NCBI GenBank assembly: GCA_947174665.1
Contig: CAMWJV010000007.1
Span: 1-57,567 of the forward strand
From: an uncultured Lachnospiraceae bacterium
GTDB taxonomy: Bacteria > Bacillota > Clostridia > Lachnospirales > Lachnospiraceae
Length of the DNA: 57,567 nucleotides
Direction of reading: 5' to 3'
Each line of letters opens with the position of its first letter. Positions within the stretch are counted from its first letter, which is position 1. Shown here one piece after another: positions 43,293 to 52,407 of this stretch. The position numbers and the translations under genes were made by a program. The notes under the pieces were generated by a model. The model saw only the letters and a list, made by a program, of their open reading frames with translations. It was not told the DNA's origin and made no database searches.

Positions 43293-44339
43293 ATGGCATA
43301 TGTTATGGATCAAAAGATGGTGATCGGGGTATCCTCCAGGGCATTGTTTGATCTGACCGTTGAAAATGAAATATTTGAGAAGCAGGGCCTGGAGGCCTAC
43401 TGCCACTATCAGGTGGAGCACGAGCAGGAGGTTTTGAAGCCGGGACCGGGATTTCAACTGATCAAATCTCTTCTGCAGCTCAATGGGTGTGTTGGAGAGA
43501 AGGACTTGATCGAAGTCATCATAATGTCACATAACAGTCCGGATACTTCCCTGCGGGTATTCAATACCATCGCGCATTACGGACTGCCTATAACCCGCTC
43601 GGTTCTGGCCAGCGGAGCATCCCTGGCGCCTTATCTGGCGGCTTTTGGCACGGATTTGTACCTGTCCGCCTGTGAGGAGGATGTACAGAGCGCGATTGAC
43701 AGCGGGATTGCCGCCGGAATCATCTGTACCGGTGGCGCGGGGGACTGTGGGGAGCAGGAGAAGCCGGCGGTAAGGCGGGATTCCAGAATCATTCCCATAA
43801 AACGGACTTTGTCCGGAACTTTGCCCGGGACAATGTCCGGAACAATGTCGGGTACATCGTTCCAGGCTTCAGCGCTGGCCCCCGGGCAGATACGCATTGC
43901 CTTTGACGGAGATGCTGTTCTGTTCGCGGATGAGTCAGAGGCAATCTTTCAGGAAAAGGGCCTGAACGCATTTGAGGAAAACGAGAAAGCTCATGCCAGT
44001 GAACCTCTGGCGGAAGGACCCTTCGCTAACTTCCTGAAAAAGCTTTCGGATTTACAGAGGGAGCTTGGTACAGAGAACTGCCCTGTCAGGACGGCACTTG
44101 TCACATCCCGCAGCGCTCCAGCCCATGAGAGGGTTATCCGTACCATGCGTGCGTGGAATGTCCGTGTGGACGAGGCGTTTTTTCTGGGAGGGCTGGAAAA
44201 GAGGGAATTTTTGAAAGCTTTCGGGGCACAGATTTTCTTTGACGACCAGTCGGTGCATACCCAGAGTGCGGCCCAGGCTGTTCCCGCCGCCCGGGTTCCC
44301 TATCGCCGGAAAGGCGAGATGTATCGGTTTGCACGATAA
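43293..44339 (+). CDS. Cytosolic 5'-nucleotidase (cN-I type)
   Basis: 348-aa member of the 5'-nucleotidase family PF06189, relatives of mammalian cytosolic 5'-nucleotidase I, which dephosphorylates AMP and other nucleoside monophosphates. ATG 43293 follows GAAGGGAG. Recognisable HAD-like elements: VIGVSSRALFDL, IEVIIMSHNSPDTSLRVF, IAFDGDAVLFADESE, and VRTALVTSRSAPAHERVIRT with FFDDQSVHTQ. Residues about 172-187 are a (T-[LM]-[SP]-G) repeat from a 12-bp DNA repeat, inserted before the second half. Confidence 0.85.
   Translation: MAYVMDQKMVIGVSSRALFDLTVENEIFEKQGLEAYCHYQVEHEQEVLKPGPGFQLIKSLLQLNGCVGEKDLIEVIIMSHNSPDTSLRVFNTIAHYGLPITRSVLASGASLAPYLAAFGTDLYLSACEEDVQSAIDSGIAAGIICTGGAGDCGEQEKPAVRRDSRIIPIKRTLSGTLPGTMSGTMSGTSFQASALAPGQIRIAFDGDAVLFADESEAIFQEKGLNAFEENEKAHASEPLAEGPFANFLKKLSDLQRELGTENCPVRTALVTSRSAPAHERVIRTMRAWNVRVDEAFFLGGLEKREFLKAFGAQIFFDDQSVHTQSAAQAVPAARVPYRRKGEMYRFAR
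43806..43853 (+). repeat. 12-bp tandem repeat in 5'-nucleotidase
   Basis: Four units, ACTTTGTCCGGA, ACTTTGCCCGGG, ACAATGTCCGGA and ACAATGTCGGGT, encode TLSG/TLPG/TMSG/TMSG. They form a likely surface loop that may vary in length without frameshift. Confidence 0.85.
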
Positions 44340-44351
44340 GCAGGAGAAATT

Positions 44352-46178
44352 ATGAAATACAGTAATATAACACCGGCACGCTTTATTCGCCGACCCAACC
44401 GTTTTATCGCTTATGTGGAGCTAAACGGAAAAACAGAAAAAGTCCATGTCAAAAACACCGGGCGCTGCAGGGAGCTTCTGCAGCCCGGTGTGATTGTGTA
44501 TTTGACGAAAAGTGACAACGCTGCCCGCTCCACCGCTTATGACCTGGTGGCAGTGGAAAAGGGAGAGCGAATGATAAATATGGATTCCCAGGCACCCAAC
44601 AGGGTGGTGGAGGAGTGGCTGCGTTCAGGAGCTTTTTTGCCGGATATAAAAGAAGTGCGCCCTGAGACCACATATGGCGGCTCACGCTTTGATTTTTATC
44701 TGGAGACGAAAACTGAAAAAATATTTATGGAGGTGAAGGGGGTCACGCTGGAGGAAGAAGGGGTTGTCCGCTTTCCGGACGCGCCTTCGGAGCGTGCCGT
44801 AAAGCATGTGGAGGAGCTGATTCAGGCGAAACAGGCAGGATACCGCGCCTTTGTCATGTTTGTCATCCAGATGGAGGATGTGGATCATTTTGAACCGAAC
44901 AGGGACACTCACCCGGAATTTGCAGACGCACTGTGCAGGGCGGCGGAGGCGGGAGTGGAGATATTGGCCTATGACTGCCGGGTGACAGAGGATTCTTTGA
45001 AACTGAACAGACCGGTGCAGACAAAAATAACATCCCCGGATTCCCTTTTTAATGAATATTCAGGAGGTATTAAGGAAAACTTAAGGCTTGCAGCCATTCC
45101 CAAACCTCTTTTGGAATGGTATGATAAGAACAGGAGGATTCTTCCCTGGAGGGAAGAGCCCACACCTTACCGGGTATGGGTATCCGAGATTATGCTGCAG
45201 CAGACCAGGGTAGAGGCAGTCAAGCCTTACTTTGAGCGGTTTATGACTGCGCTGCCGGATATCAGAGCACTGGCGGAGGCTCCGGAGGAGCAGCTGCTGA
45301 AACTCTGGGAGGGTCTGGGGTACTATAACAGGGTGCGGAATCTGCAGAGAGCGGCGTTGCAGATTGTGAATGAATACGGTGGCAAAATGCCCACGGAGTA
45401 TACTGAACTTCTGAAACTCACCGGTATCGGCAGTTATACGGCAGGAGCCATCTCCTCCATAGCCTATGGCAGACCTGTGCCTGCGGTGGACGGAAATGTC
45501 CTCCGGGTGCTGGCCCGTGTCAGAAAGGATGAGAGACTCATTACAGATGGAAAAGTGAAAACTGCGGTGGAGCAGGAACTGGCGGAGGTTATGCCGGTGG
45601 AACGCCCCGGGGATTTCAACCAGGCTATGATGGAGATAGGCGCATGTGTCTGTATTCCGGGCGGCGTGCCTCTCTGTGATGTCTGTCCTCTGGCTCGGCT
45701 ATGTATGGCTCATGCTGACGGTAAGGAGATGGAGTTTCCCAAAAAGGAGGGGAAAAAGCCCCGAAAGATTGAGGAAAAGACCGTACTGGTCATCCGGGAT
45801 GAGAACAGAACCGCTATTCACAAGCGACCGGCAAAAGGGCTTTTGGCCGGAATGTATGAGTTCCCTATGCTGGAAGGCTGCCGGACGGCGGAGGAGATAA
45901 CAGCCTATCTGGCGGAGAACGGTATAAGGGTGCTGCGCATTCAGCCCCTGGAAGATGCAAAACACATCTTTACCCATAAGGAGTGGCATATGAAGGGTTA
46001 TATGGTTCGTGTGGACGAGCTGGAGCACGGAAATCCCGGTGAGGACAGCAGGAGCTGGCTTTTTGTAGAACCCGGCGAAACCGAGGAAAAATATCCGATA
46101 CCATCAGCGTTTTCCGCCTATACCGGATACCTGAAAATACGCCTGGGAAAAGAGAGGTACGAGGAGGAATTAAAGTGA
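44352..46178 (+). CDS. mutY: SfsA nuclease - MutY adenine glycosylase fusion
   Basis: 608-aa bifunctional protein. It starts at the ATG after CAGGAGAAATT. Residues 1-235 are a full SfsA domain, a PD-(D/E)xK DNA/RNA nuclease (VKNTGRCRELL, Asp114 in RFDFYL, Glu127 and Lys129 in MEVKG, FPDAPSERAVKH). Residues about 245-608 are MutY, which removes A mispaired with 8-oxoG: Glu279 in SEIMLQQTRV, helix-hairpin-helix LTGIGSYTAGAI, catalytic Asp380 in AVDGNVLRV, [4Fe-4S] cysteines 434, 442, 445 and 451, and a NUDIX-like C-terminal domain. No stop or frameshift separates the halves. The 3' end overlaps the GT2 start by 4 nt. Confidence 0.93.
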   Translation: MKYSNITPARFIRRPNRFIAYVELNGKTEKVHVKNTGRCRELLQPGVIVYLTKSDNAARSTAYDLVAVEKGERMINMDSQAPNRVVEEWLRSGAFLPDIKEVRPETTYGGSRFDFYLETKTEKIFMEVKGVTLEEEGVVRFPDAPSERAVKHVEELIQAKQAGYRAFVMFVIQMEDVDHFEPNRDTHPEFADALCRAAEAGVEILAYDCRVTEDSLKLNRPVQTKITSPDSLFNEYSGGIKENLRLAAIPKPLLEWYDKNRRILPWREEPTPYRVWVSEIMLQQTRVEAVKPYFERFMTALPDIRALAEAPEEQLLKLWEGLGYYNRVRNLQRAALQIVNEYGGKMPTEYTELLKLTGIGSYTAGAISSIAYGRPVPAVDGNVLRVLARVRKDERLITDGKVKTAVEQELAEVMPVERPGDFNQAMMEIGACVCIPGGVPLCDVCPLARLCMAHADGKEMEFPKKEGKKPRKIEEKTVLVIRDENRTAIHKRPAKGLLAGMYEFPMLEGCRTAEEITAYLAENGIRVLRIQPLEDAKHIFTHKEWHMKGYMVRVDELEHGNPGEDSRSWLFVEPGETEEKYPIPSAFSAYTGYLKIRLGKERYEEELK

Positions 46179-47203
46179 AATTATTATCAATAGCGGTTCC
46201 CTGCTATAATTCGGAAAATTATATGAGAAAATGTATCGAGTCTCTTCTGGCGGGAGGAGAGGATGTAGAGATCATCATCGTGGATGACGGATCAACCAGA
46301 GACGCAACAGCGGAAATTGCAGATGAATATGCGGCGAAATATCCCACCATTGTAAAGGCGGTGCACAAGGCCAACGGCGGCCACGGTTCTGCTGTAAACA
46401 CGGGAATCGACTATGCCACAGGGCTTTTTTTCAAAGTTGTGGACAGTGACGACTGGGTGAAAAAGGAAGCCTACATGAAAGTTCTGGATACCCTGCGGGA
46501 GTTTACGGGGGGGGCACAGGTGCTGGATATGCTGGTGTGCAATTATGTATATGAAAAGGAAGGGGAGAAGAAAAAGAAAGTTATTCAATACCGCCACAGC
46601 CTTCCTATGAATTGCATGTTTACATGGGAGGACTGTCATCATTTTCAGAAGGGACATTATATTCTGATGCACTCCGTCATTTTCAGGACAAAGCTCTTAA
46701 AGGAGTGTGGAATCCGGCTTCCGGAGCACACGTTTTATGTGGACAACCTCTATGTGTTTGAGCCGCTTCCCTATGTAAAATATATGTATTATCTGGACGT
46801 GAACTTTTACCGCTATTATATTGGCAGAGAGGATCAGTCCGTCAACGAGGATGTCATGATTTCCCGTATTGACCAGCAGATAAAGGTCAACAAACTGATG
46901 GTTGACTACCTGGTGGAAAAGAAGCCGGAGCTTGTGAAGCATAAGCGTCTGTATCAATATATGAGAAATTATCTGGAAATCATCACCACGGTTTCATCGG
47001 TGCTGCTGATACGTTCCGGCACAGAGGAAAATCTGGAAAAGAAGGCTGAATTATGGCAGTATTTAAAGGAGAAGGACCGGAAGCTGCATCACTGGCTGCG
47101 CCATGGTATCATGGGGGAGGCAATGAATCTGCCCGGGCGGGGCGGACGTAAAATCTCCGTGGAAAGCTACAAGATCTGCCAGAAAATATTTAAGTTTAAT
47201 TGA
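46175..47203 (+). CDS. Family 2 glycosyltransferase
   Basis: 342 aa, beginning at GTG 46175 in a GTGA overlap with the preceding gene; GAGGAGG lies upstream. The GT-A fold is seen in LLSIAVPCYNSENYMRKCI, IIIVDDGSTRDAT, a KANGGHGSAVNTGI helix and the metal-binding FKVVDSDDW. The C-terminal half is helical, with several aromatic segments and no clear transmembrane anchor. It transfers a sugar from a nucleotide sugar to an unidentified acceptor. Confidence 0.9.
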   Translation: MKLLSIAVPCYNSENYMRKCIESLLAGGEDVEIIIVDDGSTRDATAEIADEYAAKYPTIVKAVHKANGGHGSAVNTGIDYATGLFFKVVDSDDWVKKEAYMKVLDTLREFTGGAQVLDMLVCNYVYEKEGEKKKKVIQYRHSLPMNCMFTWEDCHHFQKGHYILMHSVIFRTKLLKECGIRLPEHTFYVDNLYVFEPLPYVKYMYYLDVNFYRYYIGREDQSVNEDVMISRIDQQIKVNKLMVDYLVEKKPELVKHKRLYQYMRNYLEIITTVSSVLLIRSGTEENLEKKAELWQYLKEKDRKLHHWLRHGIMGEAMNLPGRGGRKISVESYKICQKIFKFN

Positions 47204-47245
47204 AACACCTGAAGAAGAAAAATAATACAGCGGAGGAATACTTCG

Positions 47246-47824
47246 ATGGAGGAAAAAAGGAAGGCTCCTGTTTTTAATATAATGCTGGCAGCTATGTTTA
47301 TGGCTGTTGGGCTGGTGCTTCCGTTTCTGTTCGGGCAGATTCAGCAGATTGGAAACAAGCTCCTGCCCATGCATATTCCGGTTCTTTTGTGCGGGCTGAT
47401 CTGTGGCTGGAAGTATGGACTGATTGTCGGTTTCATGCTGCCGCTTTTGCGGGGCATGTTGTTCGCAATGCCGGTTTTTTTCCCGACCGGAATTGCAATG
47501 GCATTTGAGCTTGCCACTTATGGGGCGGTTATCGGACTGCTGTATTCCCATTCCCGATGGCAGAGTGTGGCTGCAGTATACCGCAGTATGGTTCCGGCAA
47601 TGCTGGCCGGACGTGGGGTATGGGGAGCTGCTCAGCTCCTGCTGCTTGGCATTAACGGGAAAGGGTTTACATGGCAGATGTTTATGGCGGGAGCGTTTTT
47701 AAATGCAGTTCCCGGAATTATTCTGCAGCTTATTCTGATTCCGGCGGTCATGGCGGCGCTGAACCGTGCAGGCTTTGTACGGTTTGTCCGAAAAACGGCA
47801 CCCGTTCAGAATGCTGAGGATTAA
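47246..47824 (+). CDS. ECF transporter S component
   Basis: 192-aa substrate-binding membrane subunit of an energy-coupling-factor vitamin transporter. ATG 47246 follows GCGGAGGAA. About five to six transmembrane helices are visible. The segment LPMHIPVLLCGLICGWKYG and the FELATYGAVIGLLY stretch are typical of a large Clostridial S-component group. No A, A' or T subunit is adjacent, so it presumably shares an EcfAA'T module encoded elsewhere. The ligand (vitamin or precursor) cannot be deduced. Confidence 0.82.
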   Translation: MEEKRKAPVFNIMLAAMFMAVGLVLPFLFGQIQQIGNKLLPMHIPVLLCGLICGWKYGLIVGFMLPLLRGMLFAMPVFFPTGIAMAFELATYGAVIGLLYSHSRWQSVAAVYRSMVPAMLAGRGVWGAAQLLLLGINGKGFTWQMFMAGAFLNAVPGIILQLILIPAVMAALNRAGFVRFVRKTAPVQNAED

Positions 47825-47877
47825 AGCGGGAAAGGCCAGCTTCAGCTTACATACATTCGTCACAGGAAGGCAAAAAA

Positions 47878-49044
47878 ATGAGGACACTCTATTTGGATTG
47901 CGGAATGGGCGCCGCGGGCGATATGCTGGCCGCCGCCCTTATGGAATTGCTGCCGGATAGCGATGCATTTATAGACAGGCTGAACGCCCTGTCTATTCCG
48001 GGCGTGGAGATTAAAAAAGAAAGCTCTGTTAAGTGCGGGATCAAAGGTACGCATATATCAGTCACCGTTCATGGTGTGGAAGAGGGTGCGGATATGCACG
48101 AGCATCACCATAGCGGACCGGAAGAAATCCGGCATATCATCTCGAAACTGGCCCTTCCGGCGAAGGTAGAAAGAGACGTCTTGGCAGTTTACGGATTGAT
48201 TGCCGAAGCCGAAAGTCATGTTCATGGAGTGCCGGTTTCGCAGATTCACTTCCATGAGGTCGGCACGATGGATGCAGTTGCCGATATTACGGCCGTGTGT
48301 CTTTTGATGAGCGAGCTTTCGGTGAATGAGGTAATTGTGTCACCAGTCCATGTAGGAAGCGGTCATGTAGAATGCGCACACGGGATTTTACCTGTTCCGG
48401 CACCTGCAACGGCTTATATTTTGAAAGATGTTCCAATTTACGGAGGCAGTGTCAAGGGTGAGCTTTGTACACCCACCGGCGCGGCGCTTCTGAAATATTT
48501 TGCCACTCGTTTCGGAGATATGCCTGTCATGAGGGCACAGGCTATCGGGTATGGTATGGGTAAAAAGGATTTTCGGACAGTGAACTGTGTCCGTGCGGTG
48601 CTTGGGGAAAGCGAGGATAAAACGGATGTTGTGTTGGAGCTTTCCTGCAATGTGGACGATATGACAGCGGAGGCGATCAGCTTTGCCATGGAGCGGCTGT
48701 TCGAAGGCGGCGCATATGAGGTATATACGGTTCCCATCGGGATGAAGAAGTCGCGTCCCGGTACATTGATCCGCGTTATGTGCGATGAACAGAACAAAGA
48801 AAATATCCTGCATATTCTTTTCAAGCACACTACCACAATTGGAGTGCGGGAAACAGTCATGCACAGGCATATTCTGGAGCGAAATATAGAGCGCATACAA
48901 ACTCCCTATGGAGAACTGCGCCGCAAGGTTTCCTCCGGTTACGGCGTTTTGCGTTCAAAGTATGAATACGATGATCTGTCACGCATTGCAAAGGAGAAAA
49001 ATATCAGTTTTGAAGAGGCAAGAAAACTCTTTGAGGACTGCTGA
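47878..49044 (+). CDS. larC: Nickel-pincer cofactor nickel chelatase LarC
   Basis: 388-aa LarC, which inserts nickel into the pyridinium-bisthiocarboxylate mononucleotide to make the nickel-pincer cofactor of lactate racemase and relatives. ATG 47878 follows GGAAGGC. Conserved N-terminal LYLDCGMGAAGDMLAAAL, a short His-rich segment (MHEHHHSG), IHFHEVGTMDAVADI, PVPAPATAYIL, CTPTGAALLK and the C-terminal NVDDMTAEAI and KKSRPGTLI are present. In Lactobacillus plantarum larC is read through a programmed frameshift; here both parts are one frame. No larA, larB or larE gene is in the window. Confidence 0.93.
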   Translation: MRTLYLDCGMGAAGDMLAAALMELLPDSDAFIDRLNALSIPGVEIKKESSVKCGIKGTHISVTVHGVEEGADMHEHHHSGPEEIRHIISKLALPAKVERDVLAVYGLIAEAESHVHGVPVSQIHFHEVGTMDAVADITAVCLLMSELSVNEVIVSPVHVGSGHVECAHGILPVPAPATAYILKDVPIYGGSVKGELCTPTGAALLKYFATRFGDMPVMRAQAIGYGMGKKDFRTVNCVRAVLGESEDKTDVVLELSCNVDDMTAEAISFAMERLFEGGAYEVYTVPIGMKKSRPGTLIRVMCDEQNKENILHILFKHTTTIGVRETVMHRHILERNIERIQTPYGELRRKVSSGYGVLRSKYEYDDLSRIAKEKNISFEEARKLFEDC

Positions 49045-49080
49045 TGGAACAGAAACGGGCAGAAAGCCTGCCTGAAGCGA

Positions 49081-49116
49081 AAAGGGATGTCCCGTCAGGA
49101 CGGGACATCCCTTTTA
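49081..49116 (+). terminator. Rho-independent terminator
   Basis: Perfect stem AAAGGGATGTCCCG / CGGGACATCCCTTT with a short TCAGGA-type loop, followed by T residues. It serves larC on the plus strand and, being symmetric, the converging PAP2 gene on the other strand. Confidence 0.92.
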
Positions 49117-49136
49117 AAACATTGTCGGAGTGAAGA

Positions 49137-49823
49137 TCAACCTGCGGCCTTTTCCCGGTTTTTGTTTGCGGGTTTGCCTGCAAGCAGCCATTCTCTTCTG
49201 TAAACTACTGCATACATCACTGCTCCCATCAGGATTCCGGTCACTACATCAAAAGCGGAGTGCTGTTTGATGAACATGGTGGAGAGAATGATGGACACAC
49301 ACAGTATTCCGGAGGCAATTTTGATCGGCTTGCCGAACCTGTTTCGGGATAAATCTCCGCTGTGCATAACCGCGAAATGCGCTCCCATGGAGTTAAATAC
49401 GTGGATGCTGGGCCAGAGGTTTGTGGGGGTGTCTGTCTTCCAAAGCGCGGAAATCAGCCAGGTAAAGCAATTATCTCTGGGAAGGGATGCGGGTCTCAGG
49501 TCGTGTCCGTTGGGCCACAGGGTAGAGACGATCAGGAATATGGTCATCCCGGTAAACAGGAAAGCGCATGCCTTGTAATAATCCTGCTTGTTTTTGAAGA
49601 ACAGGTAGACAACTACGGCTGCCACATATAAAAACCACAGCAGGTAGGGGATAATGAACACCTCGCAAAAGGGGATGTAATCATCCATGCTCACATGTAT
49701 AATCTGATAATTCTTAACATTTGTCTGCTCCAGCCAGGCGAACCAGGCCAGGTAAATCACCATGTAAATCAACAGCGGAACTCCGTGCTTATACTTGGAT
49801 AAAAAGCTTTTACATTTTTCCAT
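49137..49823 (-). CDS. PAP2-family membrane phosphatase
   Basis: 228-aa integral membrane protein of the phosphatidic acid phosphatase type 2 superfamily, inositolphosphotransferase-like group. The ATG at 49823 follows GAGGAGAAG on the minus strand. About six transmembrane helices are visible. The three PAP2 motifs can be traced: LRPASLPRDN, WPSIHVFNS with the central His, and FIKQHSAFDVVTG with the nucleophilic His. It would dephosphorylate a lipid phosphate at the outer membrane face. A lipid kinase gene lies upstream on the same strand, so both are likely in lipid metabolism. Confidence 0.88.
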   Translation of the reverse strand: MEKCKSFLSKYKHGVPLLIYMVIYLAWFAWLEQTNVKNYQIIHVSMDDYIPFCEVFIIPYLLWFLYVAAVVVYLFFKNKQDYYKACAFLFTGMTIFLIVSTLWPNGHDLRPASLPRDNCFTWLISALWKTDTPTNLWPSIHVFNSMGAHFAVMHSGDLSRNRFGKPIKIASGILCVSIILSTMFIKQHSAFDVVTGILMGAVMYAVVYRREWLLAGKPANKNREKAAG

Positions 49824-49880
49824 TTTACTTCTCCTCGGCTTCCTTAGCTGGAATAACTAGCTAATCATCGAATCAAGTAT

Positions 49881-49908
49881 AGTATAGCGTCAAATTTGAA
49901 AAATGCAA
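49881..49908 (-). promoter_or_regulatory. Promoter of the PAP2 gene
   Basis: On the minus strand TTGCAT (49908-49903), 16-bp spacer, TATACT (49886-49881), about 57 bp before the PAP2 start. Confidence 0.55.
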
Positions 49909-49946
49909 TGACTTTTTTTTGTTCTTAAGCATTCTTAAGAAAACCT

Positions 49947-50882
49947 TTAGGTTTGGCCCTTGATGATGTGGAGTGCGTTCTGCTCGCAGGTTACGGTAAT
50001 TCTGCGGCTTTTTTGAGTGACCTCACCGTCGGTATGTACCCAGAGGGGGGAGGATACCTCGATGGTGCTTTTTTTTGCCTGATAAGGTGTGATGCCGTTA
50101 AAGCGATAATGTTTGCCTTTGAAGGCTGTGGGCAGGGCAAAGAGAATCAGCGCCTTTGATATATCGCCTACGGCGCACAGGTTCAGGATGCCGTCCGTGG
50201 CATCTGCGTCGGGGCTGAACATGAATCCTCCGCCTTCGAAGCGATGGAGCATACAGGCGGTGAACAGAATGCTGCCGATTTCAACGGGCGGTTTATCGTC
50301 CAGAATCAGTCTGCCGGAAATTGCCTTTGTGGCAAAGAGCTGCTTTAAGGCAATACTGAGATAGGTCAGTTTTCCGAGACCGATTTTGTTCAGCACTTTC
50401 TTTGCTTTGGATCGCAGGGCCTCCTCACATACTGCCGCGTCATAGCCGATGCCGCAGCTGACGGCAAAACGGCGCTTTCTGCCGTCAGCGTAGGTGACGG
50501 TTCCGAGGTCCATGGAGCATGCCGTGCCGGAGTGCAGAATCAGGTCAAGAGCGGCGGTGGGGTCGGTGGGAATACCAAGGTCTCTTGCCAGGTCGTTGCT
50601 GGAGCCGGTGGGAATGTATCCCAAGATGACTTTTGAAGGGTCTGATATGCCCTGGAGTGCCTCGTTCACCGTCCCGTCGCCGCCCAGGACAATCAGCGAG
50701 ACGGGGAAACTGTCAGCGTGGGACAGGATTTCACCGGCTATCTTTGCCACATCTCCGGCCTGTTCGGAAAAGTAGGTGTGATATTCGGTTCCGCCTCTGC
50801 GCAGTGCCGGTTCCACCTGATCCTTCCATATTTTAAGACCCTTGCCTGAGCGGGAAGCCGGATTGATGATGATATGATACAT
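49947..50882 (-). CDS. Diacylglycerol kinase family lipid kinase
   Basis: 311 aa, YegS/BmrU/DgkB type. The ATG at 50882 has GAGAGG about 10 nt upstream. The catalytic domain shows IIINPASRSGKG, the nucleotide motif LGGDGTVNEAL, GYIPTGSSNDLARDLGIP and DLGTVTY. The C-terminal beta-sandwich has GGFMFSPDADATDGIL and HTDGEVTQ. It should phosphorylate diacylglycerol or a similar lipid using ATP at the cytoplasmic face. It lies on the same strand as, and upstream of, the PAP2 phosphatase, which has its own promoter. Confidence 0.93.
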   Translation of the reverse strand: MYHIIINPASRSGKGLKIWKDQVEPALRRGGTEYHTYFSEQAGDVAKIAGEILSHADSFPVSLIVLGGDGTVNEALQGISDPSKVILGYIPTGSSNDLARDLGIPTDPTAALDLILHSGTACSMDLGTVTYADGRKRRFAVSCGIGYDAAVCEEALRSKAKKVLNKIGLGKLTYLSIALKQLFATKAISGRLILDDKPPVEIGSILFTACMLHRFEGGGFMFSPDADATDGILNLCAVGDISKALILFALPTAFKGKHYRFNGITPYQAKKSTIEVSSPLWVHTDGEVTQKSRRITVTCEQNALHIIKGQT

Positions 50883-51000
50883 AGAGAATTAACCTCTCTT
50901 TCATTTTTGTACTTATGGCCGGAGCCATATTATTATTTTAACAGCAGAAACCGGATTCGTAAATAAAATCATTTTCTTCTTGGTGGGGACATGATATAAT

Positions 51001-51113
51001 AACCGCAGAAGAAAAACAAGCATGGACGAGCAAGCGTCCGATGAAATCGGACAAGAAGCGCTGAAAGCGCGAATTTGCGAGTTTAGATGTTGCAGTAACC
51101 GCAGAAGAAAAAC
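51001..51113 (+). repeat. Hairpin-rich element with 17-bp direct repeats before glyA
   Basis: AACCGCAGAAGAAAAAC occurs at 51001-51017 and again at 51097-51113. Between them GTCCGATGAAATCGGAC and GCGCTGAAAGCGC are perfect hairpins with GAA loops, framed by GAGCAAGC and GAATTTGCGAG. It lies just after a TATAAT box at 50995-51000 and so would be part of the glyA leader. The GAGCAA...TTTGCGA framing recalls the element at 39337. Confidence 0.55.
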
Positions 51114-51153
51114 GAAGCGCAAAGATAATTAAAATAAAACAGGAGGATTTGAA

Positions 51154-52392
51154 ATGTATTCTTTAGATGAAGTGAGGGCGGTGGATCCTGAGGTTGCTCA
51201 GGCAATCGTGGACGAGCAGGAGAGGCAGAACAGTCACATTGAGCTGATTGCCTCAGAGAACTGGGTGAGCAAGGCAGTGATGGCGGCAATGGGCAGCCCG
51301 CTGACCAACAAGTATGCGGAAGGCTATCCCGGAAAGAGGTATTACGGCGGCTGCGGCTGCGTGGATGTAGTTGAAACACTGGCAATTGAGCGGGCGAAGG
51401 AGCTGTTCGGCTGCGAGTATGCCAATGTACAGGCACATTCCGGCGCACAGGCGAATATGGCGGTACAGTTCACGGTGTGCCAGCCCGGGGACACCATCAT
51501 GGGCATGAACCTGGACCATGGCGGGCATCTGACCCACGGCAGCCCGGTGAATATGTCCGGAAAATATTTTCATATTGTTCCCTACGGAGTGAATGATGAA
51601 GGCTTTATTGACTATGCAAAACTGCGGGAGATTGCCCTGGAGGCCAAGCCGAAGATGATCATCGCAGGCGCTTCCGCTTATGCACGAACCATTGACTTTA
51701 AGAAATTCCGCGAGGTTGCGGACGAAGTGGGAGCTGTTCTCATGGTGGACATGGCGCATATTGCGGGACTTGTGGCGGCGGGACTTCATCCCAGCCCCAT
51801 CCCTTATGCCCATGTGACAACCACAACAACCCACAAAACCCTGCGGGGACCCCGTGGCGGCCTGATTTTGTCCAGCAATGAGGTGAATGAGAAGTATAAC
51901 TTTAACAAAGCAATCTTTCCAGGTATTCAGGGCGGGCCGCTGATGCACGTTATCGCCGCAAAGGCTGTCTGCTTCAAGGAGGCGCTGAGCGACGATTTCA
52001 AGGTATACCAGAAGGGTATTATCGATAATGCTCAGGCTCTGTGCAAGGGTCTGATGGACAGGGGAATTAAGATCGTGTCCGGAGGCACCGACAACCATCT
52101 GATGCTGGTTGACCTGACGAATTTCGGGCTTACAGGAAAGGCTGTGGAGAAGCTGCTGGATGCAGCCCATATTACCTGCAACAAGAATACGATTCCGAAC
52201 GATCCCCAGTCTCCATTTGTGACCAGCGGTATCCGTCTTGGTACCCCTGCCGTCACCTCCAGAGGCATGAATACCGAGGATATGGACAAAATTGCGGAGG
52301 CAATTGCGATGGTCATCAAGGGCGGCGAGGAGAAGGTCTCCGAGGCACGGGTCATTGTGCAGTCTTTGACCGACAAATATCCTTTGGTTTAA
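51154..52392 (+). CDS. glyA: Serine hydroxymethyltransferase
   Basis: 412-aa PLP enzyme converting serine and tetrahydrofolate to glycine and 5,10-methylenetetrahydrofolate. ATG 51154 follows CAGGAGG. The catalytic lysine is Lys228 in [14 protein letters not shown]. Further conserved segments are [47 protein letters not shown] and [14 protein letters not shown]. Length and spacing are standard. The leader contains the hairpin-rich repeat element at 51001. Confidence 0.97.
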   Translation: MYSLDEVRAVDPEVAQAIVDEQERQNSHIELIASENWVSKAVMAAMGSPLTNKYAEGYPGKRYYGGCGCVDVVETLAIERAKELFGCEYANVQAHSGAQANMAVQFTVCQPGDTIMGMNLDHGGHLTHGSPVNMSGKYFHIVPYGVNDEGFIDYAKLREIALEAKPKMIIAGASAYARTIDFKKFREVADEVGAVLMVDMAHIAGLVAAGLHPSPIPYAHVTTTTTHKTLRGPRGGLILSSNEVNEKYNFNKAIFPGIQGGPLMHVIAAKAVCFKEALSDDFKVYQKGIIDNAQALCKGLMDRGIKIVSGGTDNHLMLVDLTNFGLTGKAVEKLLDAAHITCNKNTIPNDPQSPFVTSGIRLGTPAVTSRGMNTEDMDKIAEAIAMVIKGGEEKVSEARVIVQSLTDKYPLV

Positions 52393-52407
52393 GGGAGATA
52401 AAAAAAC

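Noticed and set aside
45651..45704. Unusual iron-sulfur spacing in the MutY part (C-X7-C)
   Set aside because: Enterobacterial MutY has C-X6-C, but C-X7-C with a PxGxP loop is, as far as I recall, common in Clostridial MutY, so it is not reported as odd.
47878..49044. Frameshifted larC as known in Lactobacillus
   Set aside because: The frame is continuous from the N-terminal to the C-terminal motifs, so no frameshift is needed.
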